Position numbers and translations under genes: made by a program. From contig NC_052033.1 in NCBI RefSeq assembly GCF_015832195.1, positions 5,642,001 through 5,706,000 of the forward strand: a stretch of DNA of 64,000 bases, written 5' to 3'. Shown piece after piece: positions 28,801 through 53,702 of this stretch (position 1 is its first letter; every line of letters begins with the position of its first letter). The notes below the pieces were generated by a model. That model ran no database searches and had not been told where the DNA came from. It worked only from the letters and a program-made list of their open reading frames with translations. The stretch comes from Motacilla alba alba (Eukaryota > Chordata > Aves > Passeriformes > Motacillidae).

Positions 28801-31754
28801 CAGGCACGAGAACTCTGTGAGATTCTCCCAGCCCACTTTCCCAGCTTCCAGCAATCAGGATCCCAAGGACTTCCCGAGCCTGTCCTTGGGTTTAATATCC
28901 CCCAATGGATTTGTTTCACATGCTCCTCTTCAAGCTCTCTTGGAGCTGGTGCAGCTTCCGCCGTGTCCCTCGGCAGGGATCCTCAGGGCGGCCGTGGCCA
29001 CTCTGGGGACGCTGAGGGGACAGGAACGGGGGCCACCCCTGGCGCTGCTGGAGCCAAAGCTGTAAAACCCAGCAGTCTGGGCAAAACTGGTTGACACCTG
29101 TGCCCTCTGTAGGGTCTGCTCCGTGCTGGCAGGACAGGAGCACGAAGCAGCTCCTCAAAGGGACCTGGGGATGTTCCCAGTCCCAGCTGGGGAGCTCAGT
29201 GGATTTTTTGAGGGTTTTGGGGTCAGTGGGTAAATGCTGGTTTCCTTGAAGTCAGTGGGATTTTCTCCTGTGATTTCAGCCTGGCTCTGTCAGTGCTGAC
29301 ACTGGCTTGGAGTGGAAAGCAGAAGGTTGGATGGAGCTGGTTTGGGGGCACGAATGCAGACACCACTAAAGTATTTTATAAATTCTTCTTGAACTGGTAG
29401 AAAACAAACCGGGAAAAATAAGTCAGTGTCTCCAAGATGCATTAGACCCTTTGTTATTGAAGTCTGCTGAATATAAAGTCTCCCTTTATGTTCTTTTTTT
29501 TCTGGTAGAAATATTTTTTTCCAATACCCATTCCACCTGTGTAAATGTATTTATATATATTATATATATATATACACATCTGCATGTGTGTTCTTTGCGG
29601 GAGCACCCTAGATCTTGCACAAAGGGCAGTCAAACCATGTCTTGCTCTCCTCCTTTCGCTGGTGGCACAGTGGTTTGAGAGCAGGGTTTTGCCCGCCCCG
29701 TTCCCTCCCCAGCCCGCAGCGAAGAACGGCAGGAGGGGTTCGCCGATGGCAGCGCAGATTTCGGCCCCTGCCCTTTGCATTTCAAACCCCCCTCGTGAGT
29801 GCTCTTAATCACCAGGGTAGGGAACAGGAAGCGATCCCTCAAATGTGATGAGAGAGCAAAATGTGGGGTTAAACGAGTTCATGCTCACAAGGACAGACAG
29901 AGGAAATGTCTTTTTGTGTAGTCGGAAACGGTTTGCCTTGAGAGGGGTTTCGTTCACCTGGCCCGAGGAAAGGGATGAGCAGAGCCCCGACGTGCTGGGT
30001 CAGTGGATGCCACAGCTAAAGGAGCATTAGATCCCTTTCAGCCCATCCCTGCCCGGTCAGATCAGCATCTGAGCCCCATAAAGTGACAGAAACCCCCCTT
30101 TCCCTCCTGGACTCTCATCATTTTAGTCTGGGATTTCAAGCTGAAGCACCACATTGAGAGTACTCCCATGGAATAGATTCAAAGTGAGAAATCCACACTT
30201 TTAACCCAGAGTTTATACCACTCTTCAATCTTCCAGTGTTCCCAGCACACCCAGTGAAGAATCCTGCCTGTACACAAAACATTTTCCCAATTTATTGTGG
30301 CGCCTGCTCTGAATTTTGCGGGGTGGCACTGCCAGCCCCAGAGGGGGCAGCAGCCCCGAGCGCGGGGGAGCACCGGGAGCACCTCCAGCCCGTCCTGCCC
30401 TGCCTTGGGGGGGACCTTGTCCCTCCAGCAAAACCCCGGGGGCTCTGCTGTGACCATCCTCACTGTCCCTCACTGCCCTGTGACCTTCCTCACTGCTCTG
30501 TGACCATCCTCACTGCCCTGTGCCCATCCTCACTCCCTCTCCTCCTCTCCTCTCCTCCCTGGACAGGCTCCCTCCAGCAGCTCTGGCTGGTGGAAGGTGT
30601 GCAGAGGAGCTTTGCCCGAGCCCCAGAGCTCTGTCACAGCACCCACAGCAGCGGCTGATGTCTGTCCAAAGCCCTGCTCGGTTTGAGCAGCGCACCTCCC
30701 CAAAAGCAGTGTCCAAGGAGCAGGGGAGTGATGTGCTTTTCTCTCTGGGCTTTCTCCACCGTGTCCAGCCCACGCCTCTCGGCCAAAGCTGGCTTTGCTA
30801 CCACAGGCTGCTCTTTTCCCTGGTTTGACTCTCAGCTAGTTCTCCCCACGCCTAAGAAGCTGCTTCTGGCACCTTGTCCAGGAGGGGCTGGGGCGGTTTG
30901 CTGTGCCGCGCTCACGGGGGGGCTCGGGGCTGCCTGTGACCCCCGGCCTGCCGGGGCACCCCGCTCTGCCCGGGGAGCAGCTGGGATGCTCTGCCCAGAA
31001 ACAGCAGCCGAGATCTCAGCCCGCACACCCAGGTCAGAGAAGGGTCTCTGCCAGAGCCTGGAGGGCAGCCCTGAGGACGAGACCTTTCCAAGACCTTTCC
31101 GAGACCTTTCCCTCCCAGCCCCGAGCGCGGGGGCTCCCTCAGGCACCCGGCCCAGGACAGCCCCATCAGCCTCGTTAGCCGGGAGTGTTCTGATGGTGGC
31201 GCAGATGTCCAGCCCTCTGGATGGCACTGACAGGCGCCACAGGGTGCGCACGGACGGCAGCAGCAGAGGAGTTGGCGGGATCTTTGGAGGGGAAGGGAAA
31301 TCGCGTCCTTTGGAACCTGGCTTCAGCCGCTGCCCCTCTCCCCGGGCCCGGCCGGCGCTCGGAGCTCCGCTCCCCCTCGCTGGCTGCTGCCTGTGCCGGG
31401 ACCCCTTCCCTGAGCGAGAGCCCGTGCTGCGGGAACACGCCTCTGCTTGCCAGGAGAGAGGAGCCAAGCACGCTTCCCCAGCTCCCTTCTCCCGAGATTC
31501 ACAGTCCCGGTGGCTGGATGCCGAATTCCCGATTCCCGAATTCTGTTTGTGCAACACCGCGGGACGGGTCTGCAGCTGGTGCGGGGAGAGGGGAGCGCTG
31601 GGGATTGGTGTGAGTGCTCAGGGCAGGAGTCCTGGCGGGATTATCTGGGGGCTGGGGGGGCACTCTGCGTGTGGGGGGTTGTTTGAACACATTGGCTGTG
31701 CTCGAGAATGAGCGAGGGCGGCAGCGCAGCCACCCCTTCCCTCCCGAGCACCTG
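25851..31754. other. TEKT3-PMP22 intergenic region, no gene recognised
   Basis: Lower GC than the flanks from 25.8 to 26.6 kb and 28.1 to 30.3 kb, with few tandem repeats. A CpG-richer stretch at 30.9-31.6 kb could be part of the PMP22 5' regulatory region or an alternative first exon, but no donor or start is persuasive. Confidence 0.5.
29549..29575. repeat. (TA)n microsatellite
   Basis: TTTATATATATTATATATAT and following, with one phase break. Confidence 0.9.
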
Positions 31755-32112
31755 AGTCACCGAATCCCGGAATGGTGTGGGCTGGAAGGGATCAAAGCCC
31801 CTCCAGTGCCACCCCTGCCCTGGCAGGGACACCTCCCACTGTCCCAGGCTGCTCCAAGCCCGGCCTTGGGCACTGCCAGGGATCCAGGGGCAGCCCCAGC
31901 TGCTCTGGACACCCTGTGCCAGGGCTGCCCACCCTGCCAGGGGACAATTCCTGCCCAAGATCCCATCCAGCCCTGCCCTCTGGCAGTGGGAGCCATTCCC
32001 TGTGTCCTGTCCCTCCAGCCCTTGTCCCAAGTCCCCTTCCAGCTCTCCTGGAGCCCCTTTGGGTACTGGGAGGGCTCTGAGCTCTCCCCTGAGCCTCCTC
32101 CAGGCAGAACAG
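31755..32112 (-). mobile_element. CR1 fragment immediately upstream of the PMP22 promoter
   Basis: Antisense CR1 from CGAATCCCGGAATGGTGTGG through the GATCCAGGGGCAGCCCC core to CCTGAGCCTCCTCCAGGCAG. It ends only about 200 bases before the CpG island begins. Confidence 0.87.
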
Positions 32113-32329
32113 CCCTAACTCTGAGTGTTGTCCAGAGCTGTGGAAAATCGCACTCTCCGTTTAGTGAAAAGTTGCTCAGTTCTACCTAATTTGGCTCTCG
32201 AGTGCTAAAGAAGGTCGATTCCAAGTGCTCGAATCCCTTCAGCTCAGCCAGACGCTCGTTCCCCAAATCCTGTGCCACGGATCCCGTCCGGGGCTGCCCA
32301 AATCCCCCGGGCCGGGGCGAGGGGACCCG

Positions 32330-32600
32330 CGATGTGCAGAGCTCCGTCCTCCCCGGGCACGGCCGGTGCCGCTCACGCCGCCCGGGGCTCCCCCGCCGTC
32401 GGGGGGCCGCTCGGAGAGCGGGGCACGGCCGCCTGGGCAGGGGGCTCAGGAGAGCGGGCTGCTCGTCTCTTGTCCCCCCGCGAATCTCCTCGCTGCGGGG
32501 CGGGAGCCGCGTCCGGGGAAGGCGAGGGCTCCGGGGGGAGGCGGCGGGGCCGGGGCCGGGCGCTGCCCCGTTTATAGGAGGGCGGCGGGCGGCGGCTGAG
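32330..32600 (+). promoter_or_regulatory. PMP22: PMP22 CpG-island promoter with TATA-like box
   Basis: Sequence becomes abruptly CpG-rich from about 32.28 kb and stays so to about 33.55 kb. A TATA-like TTTATAGG is at 32571-32578, about 25-30 bases before the predicted start near 32600. Mammalian PMP22 has two promoters, P1 (Schwann-enriched, exon 1A) and P2 (GC-rich, exon 1B). This block resembles P2 by composition, but the TATA-like box blurs the comparison. I did not find a convincing second promoter. Confidence 0.6.
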
Positions 32601-32722
32601 CCCTCCCCGCGCCGCAGACGCAAACGGGGCGGTGGCCCCGGTTAAAGGGGAAACTTGACAGCGCCGCCGCCCGCTCCGCTCCGCGCCCGCTCCGCCGCCA
32701 GCGCGCTCCGCTCCGCCGCGAT
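32600..32722 (+). other. PMP22: PMP22 non-coding exon 1 (predicted)
   Basis: The 3' boundary is a strong donor GAT|GTGAGT with GT at 32723. The 5' boundary is only placed by distance from the TATA-like box. The partner acceptor is at 33597, giving an 875-base first intron. The exon has no ATG except one split by the donor itself. Confidence 0.55.
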
Positions 32723-33597
32723 GTGAGTACGGAGCGCCCGTCCCGCCGGGAACCGGGCCGGCCGAACCGGGCCGCAGAGACCCCCGGGGGCCGCAGCCCG
32801 CAGGGAGGGCAGAGGCACCCCCGCTCTGGGGCTCTAAGGAGAGGGGCCAGGGCAGCCCCCTCCCCTCTTCACCGAGGGGGAGACGGGCTGGGGAAGGTCC
32901 CCCCTAGCTCGGGACAGGGTCCGGGAGAGGCTCTGCCGGGGGAGCCGAGGGGAGATGGGCCGAGGGCACCCCCAGGGAAGAGGGGCCGAGGCAGCCCAGC
33001 GGGCTGGAAGGGGCAGGGGCTGACGCTCCCTGCTCCCCGCCCCCTGCCCTCTCCCGGGGGTCGCCAGGGCAGATGAGCCCGGTAGAATTCCCCCCGGGGT
33101 GGGGGCCGGCAGAATCACCCACGCTGCTCCCATGGGTGGGTGGGCAAGGCACCCTCGCCCCCCTTTCCCCGCGGAACGGGGCCGGGGCAGCCCTCGGGTG
33201 CGATGAGCCGGGCCCGAGCCCTCCCGCCGGGCGGGGAGCACATTCCCGGGGGAGAGGGGCACCGGACCCCTCTCGGGAGAGGGGCTGGGGAGCCCCTTGG
33301 GGACCGCCCCCCTGTGAAGGTCCCCGGGGAGGGACTGGGAGGAGCCCCCTCGGTGGGAGAGGGAGAGCAGGCTCGGGGGAAGGTCTCGGGCGGTCCCGGC
33401 GATATCGGGGAGCGGGCAGAGGGCTCGGACCCTTCTCCGTCGGCGGGGCCCGCGGAGAGAACCCGAGCGCCGGGCACTGCCCCAGCAGCATCCCCCGCGC
33501 CGGGCGGGGCAGAGCGGAGCGTTCCCGCTGCCGCCGGACAGACAGACGCACGGACAGACAGACACACGCACTCAGCATCATCCCTGTCCCGCTGCAG
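32723..33597 (+). other. PMP22: PMP22 intron 1
   Basis: 875 bases of CpG-island sequence with no repeat beyond a short (GACA)-like tract at 33537-33566. In mammals this intron carries an EGR2/SOX10 myelin enhancer; I could not point to a convincing equivalent here. Confidence 0.6.
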
Positions 33598-33620
33598 CTC
33601 TGCCCTCCACCGCCGCCAAG

Positions 33621-47870
<14,250 letters not shown>

Positions 47871-48711
47871 CCCGCGGGACGCGGCCGGCGTGACGGGGAC
47901 AGCCACCACCTCCTCGCAGCAGACGGAGGCGGGGGAGAATAGACGAGAAAACGGAAAAGAAAATTAACCAAAAAACCAAAAAACATAAAAAAAAAGGAAT
48001 AAACCCTCCCATCCAAACCAAACCCAACCCCCCCAGAGGAAACACTCAAAGGGTTCCTTGTTAATTGAAGGTGTATATAGTATCTATGGTTTAAAAAACC
48101 TATTTATAACACTTTTTACATATATGTACATAGTCTCGTTTGCTTCTGTTGACCATGCGCTGTTTTAAAGCCTAAAGCAAGTGCCTAAGGAACTCTCACT
48201 CCTAACAGTGTAACAAGAGCGCAGTGATTTTTCTCTCATGCAAAATCCTCTTTGAGCGGAGCTCTCCTGCCCTGTCCCAGCCCGTCAGAGCCCCCAGCTC
48301 TGGTTTTAGGCTGGCGTGGCTCAGCCACGCCTGGTTCCGCAGCCAGAGGGCTGGGCCCTGCTCCTGCCACACGCTGTGATCCGGAGGGCACGTCCAGATC
48401 TGACGGGAGATGCTTCCAAAGGGTTTGAAGGATTTCGGAGCAAAGGCTTTGACTGCCCCAAGTGCCTAAATGACTTATGTGCCTAAGTCCCACTGCCTTG
48501 CCTCCACACCCGCTGGGAATTTGGGCTTTTAAATCACTTAGGCCAGGCTGCAATCCAGCCCGGGCCGTCCTCCCTCGCCCGGCTGCCGGGGCTGGGCTGG
48601 GAACTGCTGCTCCCAGCCTGGGGCGTGCTCTGCCCTTGCCGTGGAGCTGAACTGCCCTGAGAACGCAGCCAGCCCAGCCTGTCCCTGAAATCCAATACCA
48701 GATGTATGAAA

Positions 48712-48719
48712 TGGTGCTA
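48712..48719 (+). promoter_or_regulatory. PMP22: miR-29 8-mer target site in PMP22 3'UTR
   Basis: TGGTGCTA is a perfect match to positions 2-8 of miR-29 plus the flanking A. miR-29a repression of PMP22 through its 3'UTR is established in rodent Schwann cells. The site sits in an AT-rich part of the UTR. Confidence 0.65.
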
Positions 48720-48884
48720 TCTATTTACCATTCCTTACCCTGCTACGCCATTTAACCTTAGTCACTGGAAATTCAGTTAACGACCTTGAGGTAAACAACC
48801 AAGCTAGAAATGAGAAATAATTCTGTGTAATATAAATGAGCTATAACTGCTTTTGTACTTAGATTTGCTCTTACTATTATTTTT

Positions 48885-48890
48885 AATAAA
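48885..48890 (+). terminator. PMP22: Proximal PMP22 poly(A) signal AATAAA
   Basis: AATAAA in TTTTTAATAAAGCATTC, about 1.0 kb after the stop. It could give a shorter transcript that still keeps the miR-29 site. Confidence 0.55.
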
Positions 48891-49186
48891 GCATTCATAA
48901 CCGAGATTCCTTTTTCCCCTCCGTGGTGCAGAGGAACAGAAGCAGCTCTGGCTGGAGCCCGTGGGGCTCTGGCACCGGAGCGAGATGTGAGTCCTCTGTC
49001 TGTCAGCAACGAGTCTGGCCATGAATGGAACAGGCACCAGCACAGACCCCAGGCTGCCTCTGAGGACTCCAGACACTGTTGCTTTTTTGGTTAATCTTGG
49101 ATTTTTTTGGGGTTCTACTTTTATTTTATTTTTTTTTGCTTTGCTTTTCTGATTTTATACCAACTGTGTGGACTAAGAAGCAGTGA

Positions 49187-49192
49187 AATAAA
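49187..49192 (+). terminator. PMP22: Distal PMP22 poly(A) signal AATAAA
   Basis: AATAAA in GTGAAATAAAAGTCAG, about 1.3 kb after the stop, followed at 49210-49235 by a T/G-rich stretch that fits a downstream element. It is likely the main 3' end, with cleavage near 49205-49215. Confidence 0.75.
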
Positions 49193-49271
49193 AGTCAGAA
49201 TAACTCAGGTGCTTCTACTTTTTGGGGTTTTGGAGGGTTAGAGCTGGACTCTGCTCCACCAGCCTGCTTGC

Positions 49272-49335
49272 AGAGCCATCCCATGGAATCATGGAATCAC
49301 AGTGATTTGTGTCAGAAGGGACCTCGAAGCCCATC
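49272..49335 (-). mobile_element. CR1 3'-end fragment just past PMP22
   Basis: GGAATCATGGAATCACAGTG and AGAAGGGACCTCGAAGCCCA is the antisense CR1 3' terminus. It begins about 60 bases after the predicted PMP22 cleavage site. Confidence 0.7.
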
Positions 49336-49451
49336 CTGTTTCTCTGGCTCTGCACCGGGGCTGCAAACACACAGCGCAGCTCGGAGGGGATGGGAGCTGC
49401 TGGGTGACCCCTGCACCAGGGTGCTTCAGCACCTCCTTTGCCCATTTCCCC

Positions 49452-49772
49452 CAGTATCCCCCATTATTTCCCCCTGTTATCCCCGTTATTCCTCCCTGTT
49501 ATCCCCCTGTAATCCCCCGTTATTCCCCCCGGTATTCCCCTCCGTTATCCCCCCATTATCCCCCGTTATCCCCCCCGTTATTCCCCCGTTATCCCCATTA
49601 TCCCCCATTATTCCCCCGTTATTCCCCCCGTTATTACCCCGTTATTCCCCCGTTATCCCCCATTATTCCCCCGTTATTCCCCCCGTTATCCCCCCAGTTA
49701 TTCCCCCCGTTATTTCCCCCCGTTATCCCCCCAATTATTCCCGTTATTCCCCGTTATCCCCCGTTATCCCCA
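49452..49772. repeat. Short AT/C-rich tandem array downstream of PMP22
   Basis: Irregular units such as CCGTTATTCCCC and CCGTTATCCCC (9-13 bp) over about 320 bases. Confidence 0.92.
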
Positions 49773-49869
49773 GCCCGTTCCCGTCGGTCCCGGCCGAGCG
49801 CGGAGCGCGGGCGCCCTCCTGTGGCTGCGGGCGGAGCGGCGGCCGAGGGACCCCTCGAGCCCCGCCGGG

Positions 49870-50022
49870 CCTGGGGACAAACACGGATGGGCATGGGGAC
49901 ACGGATGGGCACGGGGACACACATGGCCAGGCCTGGGGACACGGATGGGCCTGGGGACAAACACAGCTGGGCCTGGGGACACGGATGGGCCTGGGGACAC
50001 ACACAGCTGGTCCTGGGGACAT
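49870..50022. repeat. Degenerate 17-22-bp minisatellite
   Basis: GGGGACACGGATGGGCCT and GGGGACAAACACAGCTGGGC units, about eight copies, ending where the CR1 fragment begins. Confidence 0.88.
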
Positions 50023-50024
50023 GA

Positions 50025-50285
50025 CCGGGATCCAGGGACAGCCACAGCTGCTCTGGGCACCCTGTGCCAGGCCTGCCCACCCTCACAGGGAACATTTTTC
50101 CCCCCAATATCCCGTCCATCCCTGCCCTCTGGCAGTGGGAGCCATTCCCTATGTCCTGTCCCTCCATCCCTTGTCCCCAGTCTCTCTGCAGCTCTCCTGG
50201 AGCCCCTTCAGGCCCTGGCAGGGCTCTGAGCTCTCCCTGGAGCTGCTCCTCTCCAGGTGAGCCCCCAGGTGTCCCAGCCTGGCCC
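50025..50285 (-). mobile_element. CR1 LINE fragment
   Basis: Antisense CR1: GGGATCCAGGGACAGCCACA, CACCCTGTGCCAGGCC, CCCTCTGGCAGTGGGAGCC, TGTCCTGTCCCTCC, CAGCTCTCCTGGAGCCCCTT, CTCCTCTCCAGGTGAGCC. It may be the continuation of the 49272 fragment, separated by tandem arrays. Confidence 0.85.
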
Positions 50286-50519
50286 CATGGGTGCTGTCCC
50301 TGTGCTCGGACGGTGGGAGATGGGCTGCAGCTCCCAGGCCGTGTTCAGCAGCATGGAGAGCTGGCTTCCCTCCAAAGGCATCACTTACAGCCCGCTGGGA
50401 ATGCCTGCGTGAAAGCGTTAAAGAGTTAAAGTTTGTACCGAAACCACAAGATGCTCAGAGGTCTTCATTGCCGTGTGCTGCTCGGGTGTGTCTGCCACCA
50501 GCTCCAGGCTGGGCTTTGT

Positions 50520-50610
50520 TTCACCAAGCCTTGAAGACCTCCAGGTGTGGAGAGCCCCCAGCACTGCCCTGCTAGGGAAAAAGCCTTTCCTAAACATCCC
50601 CGACCTCATC
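50520..50610 (-). mobile_element. Possible CR1 fragment of another subfamily
   Basis: CCTTGAAGACCTCCAGGTGT and AAAGCCTTTCCTAAACATCC resemble antisense CR1 consensus (dated matter about lead, failure of pooling is not implied; the call rests only on these two phrases). Short and diverged, so tentative. Confidence 0.45.
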
Positions 50611-50687
50611 TGCCCTCACTGCCTGCCCTGGCCACAGCACCCGCCCAGGAATCGCTCTGCACCACGACGCGGCACCGCCGGCCCGGG

Positions 50688-50845
50688 CTGGGCTCATCCC
50701 CTCCCGTGTGCTCTGGGCTCATCCCCTCCCGAGCGCTCTGGGCTCATCCCCTCCGTGTGCTGCGGGCTCATCGCCTCCCGTGTGCTCTGGGCTCATCGCC
50801 TCCCGAGCGCTGTGGGCTCATCGCCTCCCGAGCGCTCCCCGCGGC
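50688..50845. repeat. About 25-bp minisatellite, six to seven copies
   Basis: Unit GGGCTCATCCCCTCCCGTGT plus GCTCT, with GAGCGCTC and GTGTGCTG variants. Confidence 0.9.
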
Positions 50846-51219
50846 TGGAGCAGCTCCCGGGGTGACAGCCAGAGGCGGAGCAGCCTCCCTGCCCCATCAG
50901 CTGCGAGCACTCCCGGAGCTAAATGAGTCTCCGAATTTCAGCGCTCCCCGGGGCTGCAGCGCAATTAAAATCCACACAGCCCATAAAGCAGCGAGCAGAA
51001 CGCGGCGGCAGCAGCGCGGCACGAAACGGCAGCGGGGTGAAAAAAATATTAGGGAAGTTTCTTTAATGTGTGTTGTGTCATAAAAGCAATTGTTTAAATG
51101 GCTTTTGCGGCGCTCTCAGCAGTAAATACTCCTGGAAAATGCGCTGAGCGAATCTCGTCTCCCTCTTTCATTTACTGCCTTGTAAATTGAAAAATTACGG
51201 TGGGAATTGGGGCACAGCT

Positions 51220-51530
51220 GCGGCTCCAGCCCCGCTCCGGCCGGGCGGGGGCGGCCCCGGCCCGCGCTTCGGGAGCGCTGCGGGAGCGCGGGGCAGCGGC
51301 GGGGCCGGGCCCAACCGAGCCGAGCCGAGCCGAGCTGTGCGGGACCGGACCGAGCTGTGCAGGACTGAACCGAGCCGAGCCGAGCTGTGCGGGACCGGAC
51401 CGAGCTGTGCGGGACCGAACCGAGCCGAGCCGAGCTGTGCGGGACTGAGCCCTCCCCCGAGGGACCGGGACCCGGGATACGGGACCCGGGATAGGGGCAG
51501 GACACGGCTCGGCCCCGCGCAGCGCGGGCT
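51220..51530. promoter_or_regulatory. Orphan CpG island 2 kb downstream of PMP22
   Basis: Very CpG-rich, with an EGR-type GCGGGGGCG near 51245, and partly composed of a 50-bp repeat. An AT-rich unique block (50930-51200) precedes it. No coding exon recognised on either strand. Confidence 0.4.
51314..51448. repeat. 50-bp higher-order repeat in CpG island
   Basis: CGAGCCGAGCCGAGCTGTGC followed by GGGACCGGAC and CGAGCTGTGC recurs with a 50-base period. Confidence 0.88.
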
Positions 51531-52970
51531 GCAGCAGCCAAGGCTGGGCCAAGGGGCTCCCTCTGCCCGCTCAGGTGAGACCCCAGCGGCACAGCTGCTC
51601 CAGCCCTGGGATCCATCCCCTGCTCCCACCCCACCGCCGAGGCTGCTCCTGCCTCTCCAGCCTCCCTAAGCTCCCAGCATTAACAGGGCACTTCCCCCAG
51701 GCCGATGAAAGGATAAAAGCTCCGTGTTGTCCCTGGTTTATTTGCTTCCTGGGGGATAATTCAACACGTTTAGCTTTCCCCAAGGATGAGCTTTCCTGGG
51801 GGAATCTTTGGCCGGCACTTTGCAGGATGGTTTTATTGCTCCTCTGCAGGCACTGCGTGGGGAGAGGCTTTATTTTAAAGTCCTTTAACTGCTTCATTAC
51901 AGTCTCTGTCGGTCCTGTCTCCTTTCATATCCACTTTTTCAGCTTTCATTTCCCAGGGCTCCCTCTTATCTGCCTTTAGAGGCAGCCCTTGTAAAAAAAA
52001 AAAATTAAAAAAGGAAAATCAAACCTCAAAGCTCTGTCCCTGGGCTGCTTTCAAGAGAAAGGCCCCTGCCCCCTTTCAAACCTCTTTTGGGAGGAATAGA
52101 TCCCAGCCCGGCGTGTGCCACAGCCCCCAGGAAAGCCTTTGAAGTAAATTAAACCAAATTAGTGTCTGTGATAGAGATGAGCGGAGGAGCCCCCGCTGCG
52201 TCCCTGGCCTGGCCCTTGGCGTGATCTTTAACCCCTGTCCCCTGCTCCCCCCGCCTCTAATTGACCGTGAAGCACCTGGGGGTGGCCTGGGGGGATCCCA
52301 TCTGCCCTGGGCAGGGCAGGATCCCCCTCCGCGGGGATGGGGGGGTTTAACGGGCTGAGCAGGGCTGGGATAATGAATTAGCTCCCACCTCCCCTTCCTT
52401 GTGCTCAGTGCCCAATTCTGCTGCTTCTTCTCTCTTATTCCCCCTTAATGAGAGGCCCCCCAGAGCCCAGGGGAGCCCCAGCCCTGCCCCAGAGCCCGGC
52501 CTGGGGGTGCTGGGGGAGCTGGAGCTGCTCCTGACCCGGCTCAGCGCAGGAGCAGGTGGGGCAGGAGGCTCCTGAGCCCGGCACTGACAGCTCTGCAGGG
52601 TGGGCTTTCCCGGGGTCCCCGGGCTGTGACAGCCCTGTAAGGTGGGCAGCTCCTCGAGGGGGTTCCCACAGGCTCTCCCAGCCCCCCGACACTGTGACAG
52701 CCCCTCGGGGGTGTTCTCAGCCCCCCGACACGGTGACAGCTCCTCGGGGGGCTCCCACAGGCTCTCCCAGCCCCTGGCGTGCCCCACCCAGCGCGGCAGG
52801 GCCAGGCTGCCTCTGGCATCCATGGGGCTGAGCTGTGCTGGCGTTCATTTGCTCAGGACAGGCCGTGGTGGGGATTTTGGGTGTGTGAGGGGGATTTGAG
52901 GGTGCTCTGGCCCTGTCGGGCTGGGAAAGCAGCCTTGCAGGTTGGGCAGGCTCAAGGGAAGGCCAGGGAT

Positions 52971-52986
52971 ATTTGCATATGCAAAT
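52971..52986. promoter_or_regulatory. Palindromic double POU octamer
   Basis: ATTTGCATATGCAAAT is a perfect 16-base palindrome made of two inverted ATGCAAAT octamers. Its centre, TGCATATGCA, is the core of the MORE element bound by POU-factor dimers. It lies about 3.8 kb past the PMP22 3' end. Confidence 0.5.
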
Positions 52987-53624
52987 TACACTACACCTGT
53001 GAACGAAATGATTTCTGCTTCCCTCCCCTGTCCCGAGGGCTGCCCGGATCCCCCTGAGCCGCCACCAACGCTTGGGGCTCACCAACCCACAGCAGGGTCA
53101 CCTGCTCCTCTTCCCGAGGGGTCTCAGAGCCAACCCTGGGGGCCCCTTGGGACAGCTGTCATGGTGCTGGAACATCTTCATGCGGTGGCAGCAGCGTCCA
53201 GGGGGCTGTGGGCTCAGCTGGTGGCACCAGCTGCGTCCCCTGGCTCCGAGGGACCAGCAGGGCTGGGCTTGGCAGGGCAGGGATGGGAGCAGGAGCATGA
53301 AATTTGCTGGTAATGCTGCAGGGCTGCCTGACAATGTCCCGGTCTGGGGGAGGATGTCCCCCGGTGCCACGGCAGCCCGGCAGGGTCCCCTCGGGGCTGT
53401 CCTGGAGTGCTCGAGGCAGCGGTTTCGGTCCCGCGGGTGCTCGTGTGCGCGCAGCCCTCGCAAGGGGCTGCACATTTCGTAAATAAATAAACCAGGGCCA
53501 GATGAAATGGTGCAGCACGAGAAACCCGCGCGGAGCGGAGAGGGGAGCAGGGCAAGCCCCGAGCCCGGCGCTGGGCAGGAGGGGGCGGTAGGGCCCCGCA
53601 CAGCCGGGCCGGGAGCTGCTGCGC

Positions 53625-53702
53625 TCCGGGGCTGCTGCGCTCCTGCACTCCTGCAGCTCCTGCACTCCTGCAGCTCCTGCGCTCCGGGGCTGCTGGGCTC
53701 CT
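53625..53702. repeat. Short CTCCTGCACTCCTGCAG-type repeat
   Basis: Alternating CTCCTGCACTCCTGCAG and GCTCCGGGGCTGCTG units, about five copies. Confidence 0.75.

Larger units (their letters stand above)
47871..49215 (+). other. PMP22: PMP22 3' untranslated region
   Basis: After the stop there is an A-rich block (47940-48000), then an AT-rich segment (48060-48140, GGTGTATATAGTATCTATGG and following) that resembles the mammalian PMP22 3'UTR as I recall it. The total of about 1.3 kb is close to the mammalian length. Unlike the flanks, the UTR has no tandem repeat or CR1 insertion. Confidence 0.85.
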
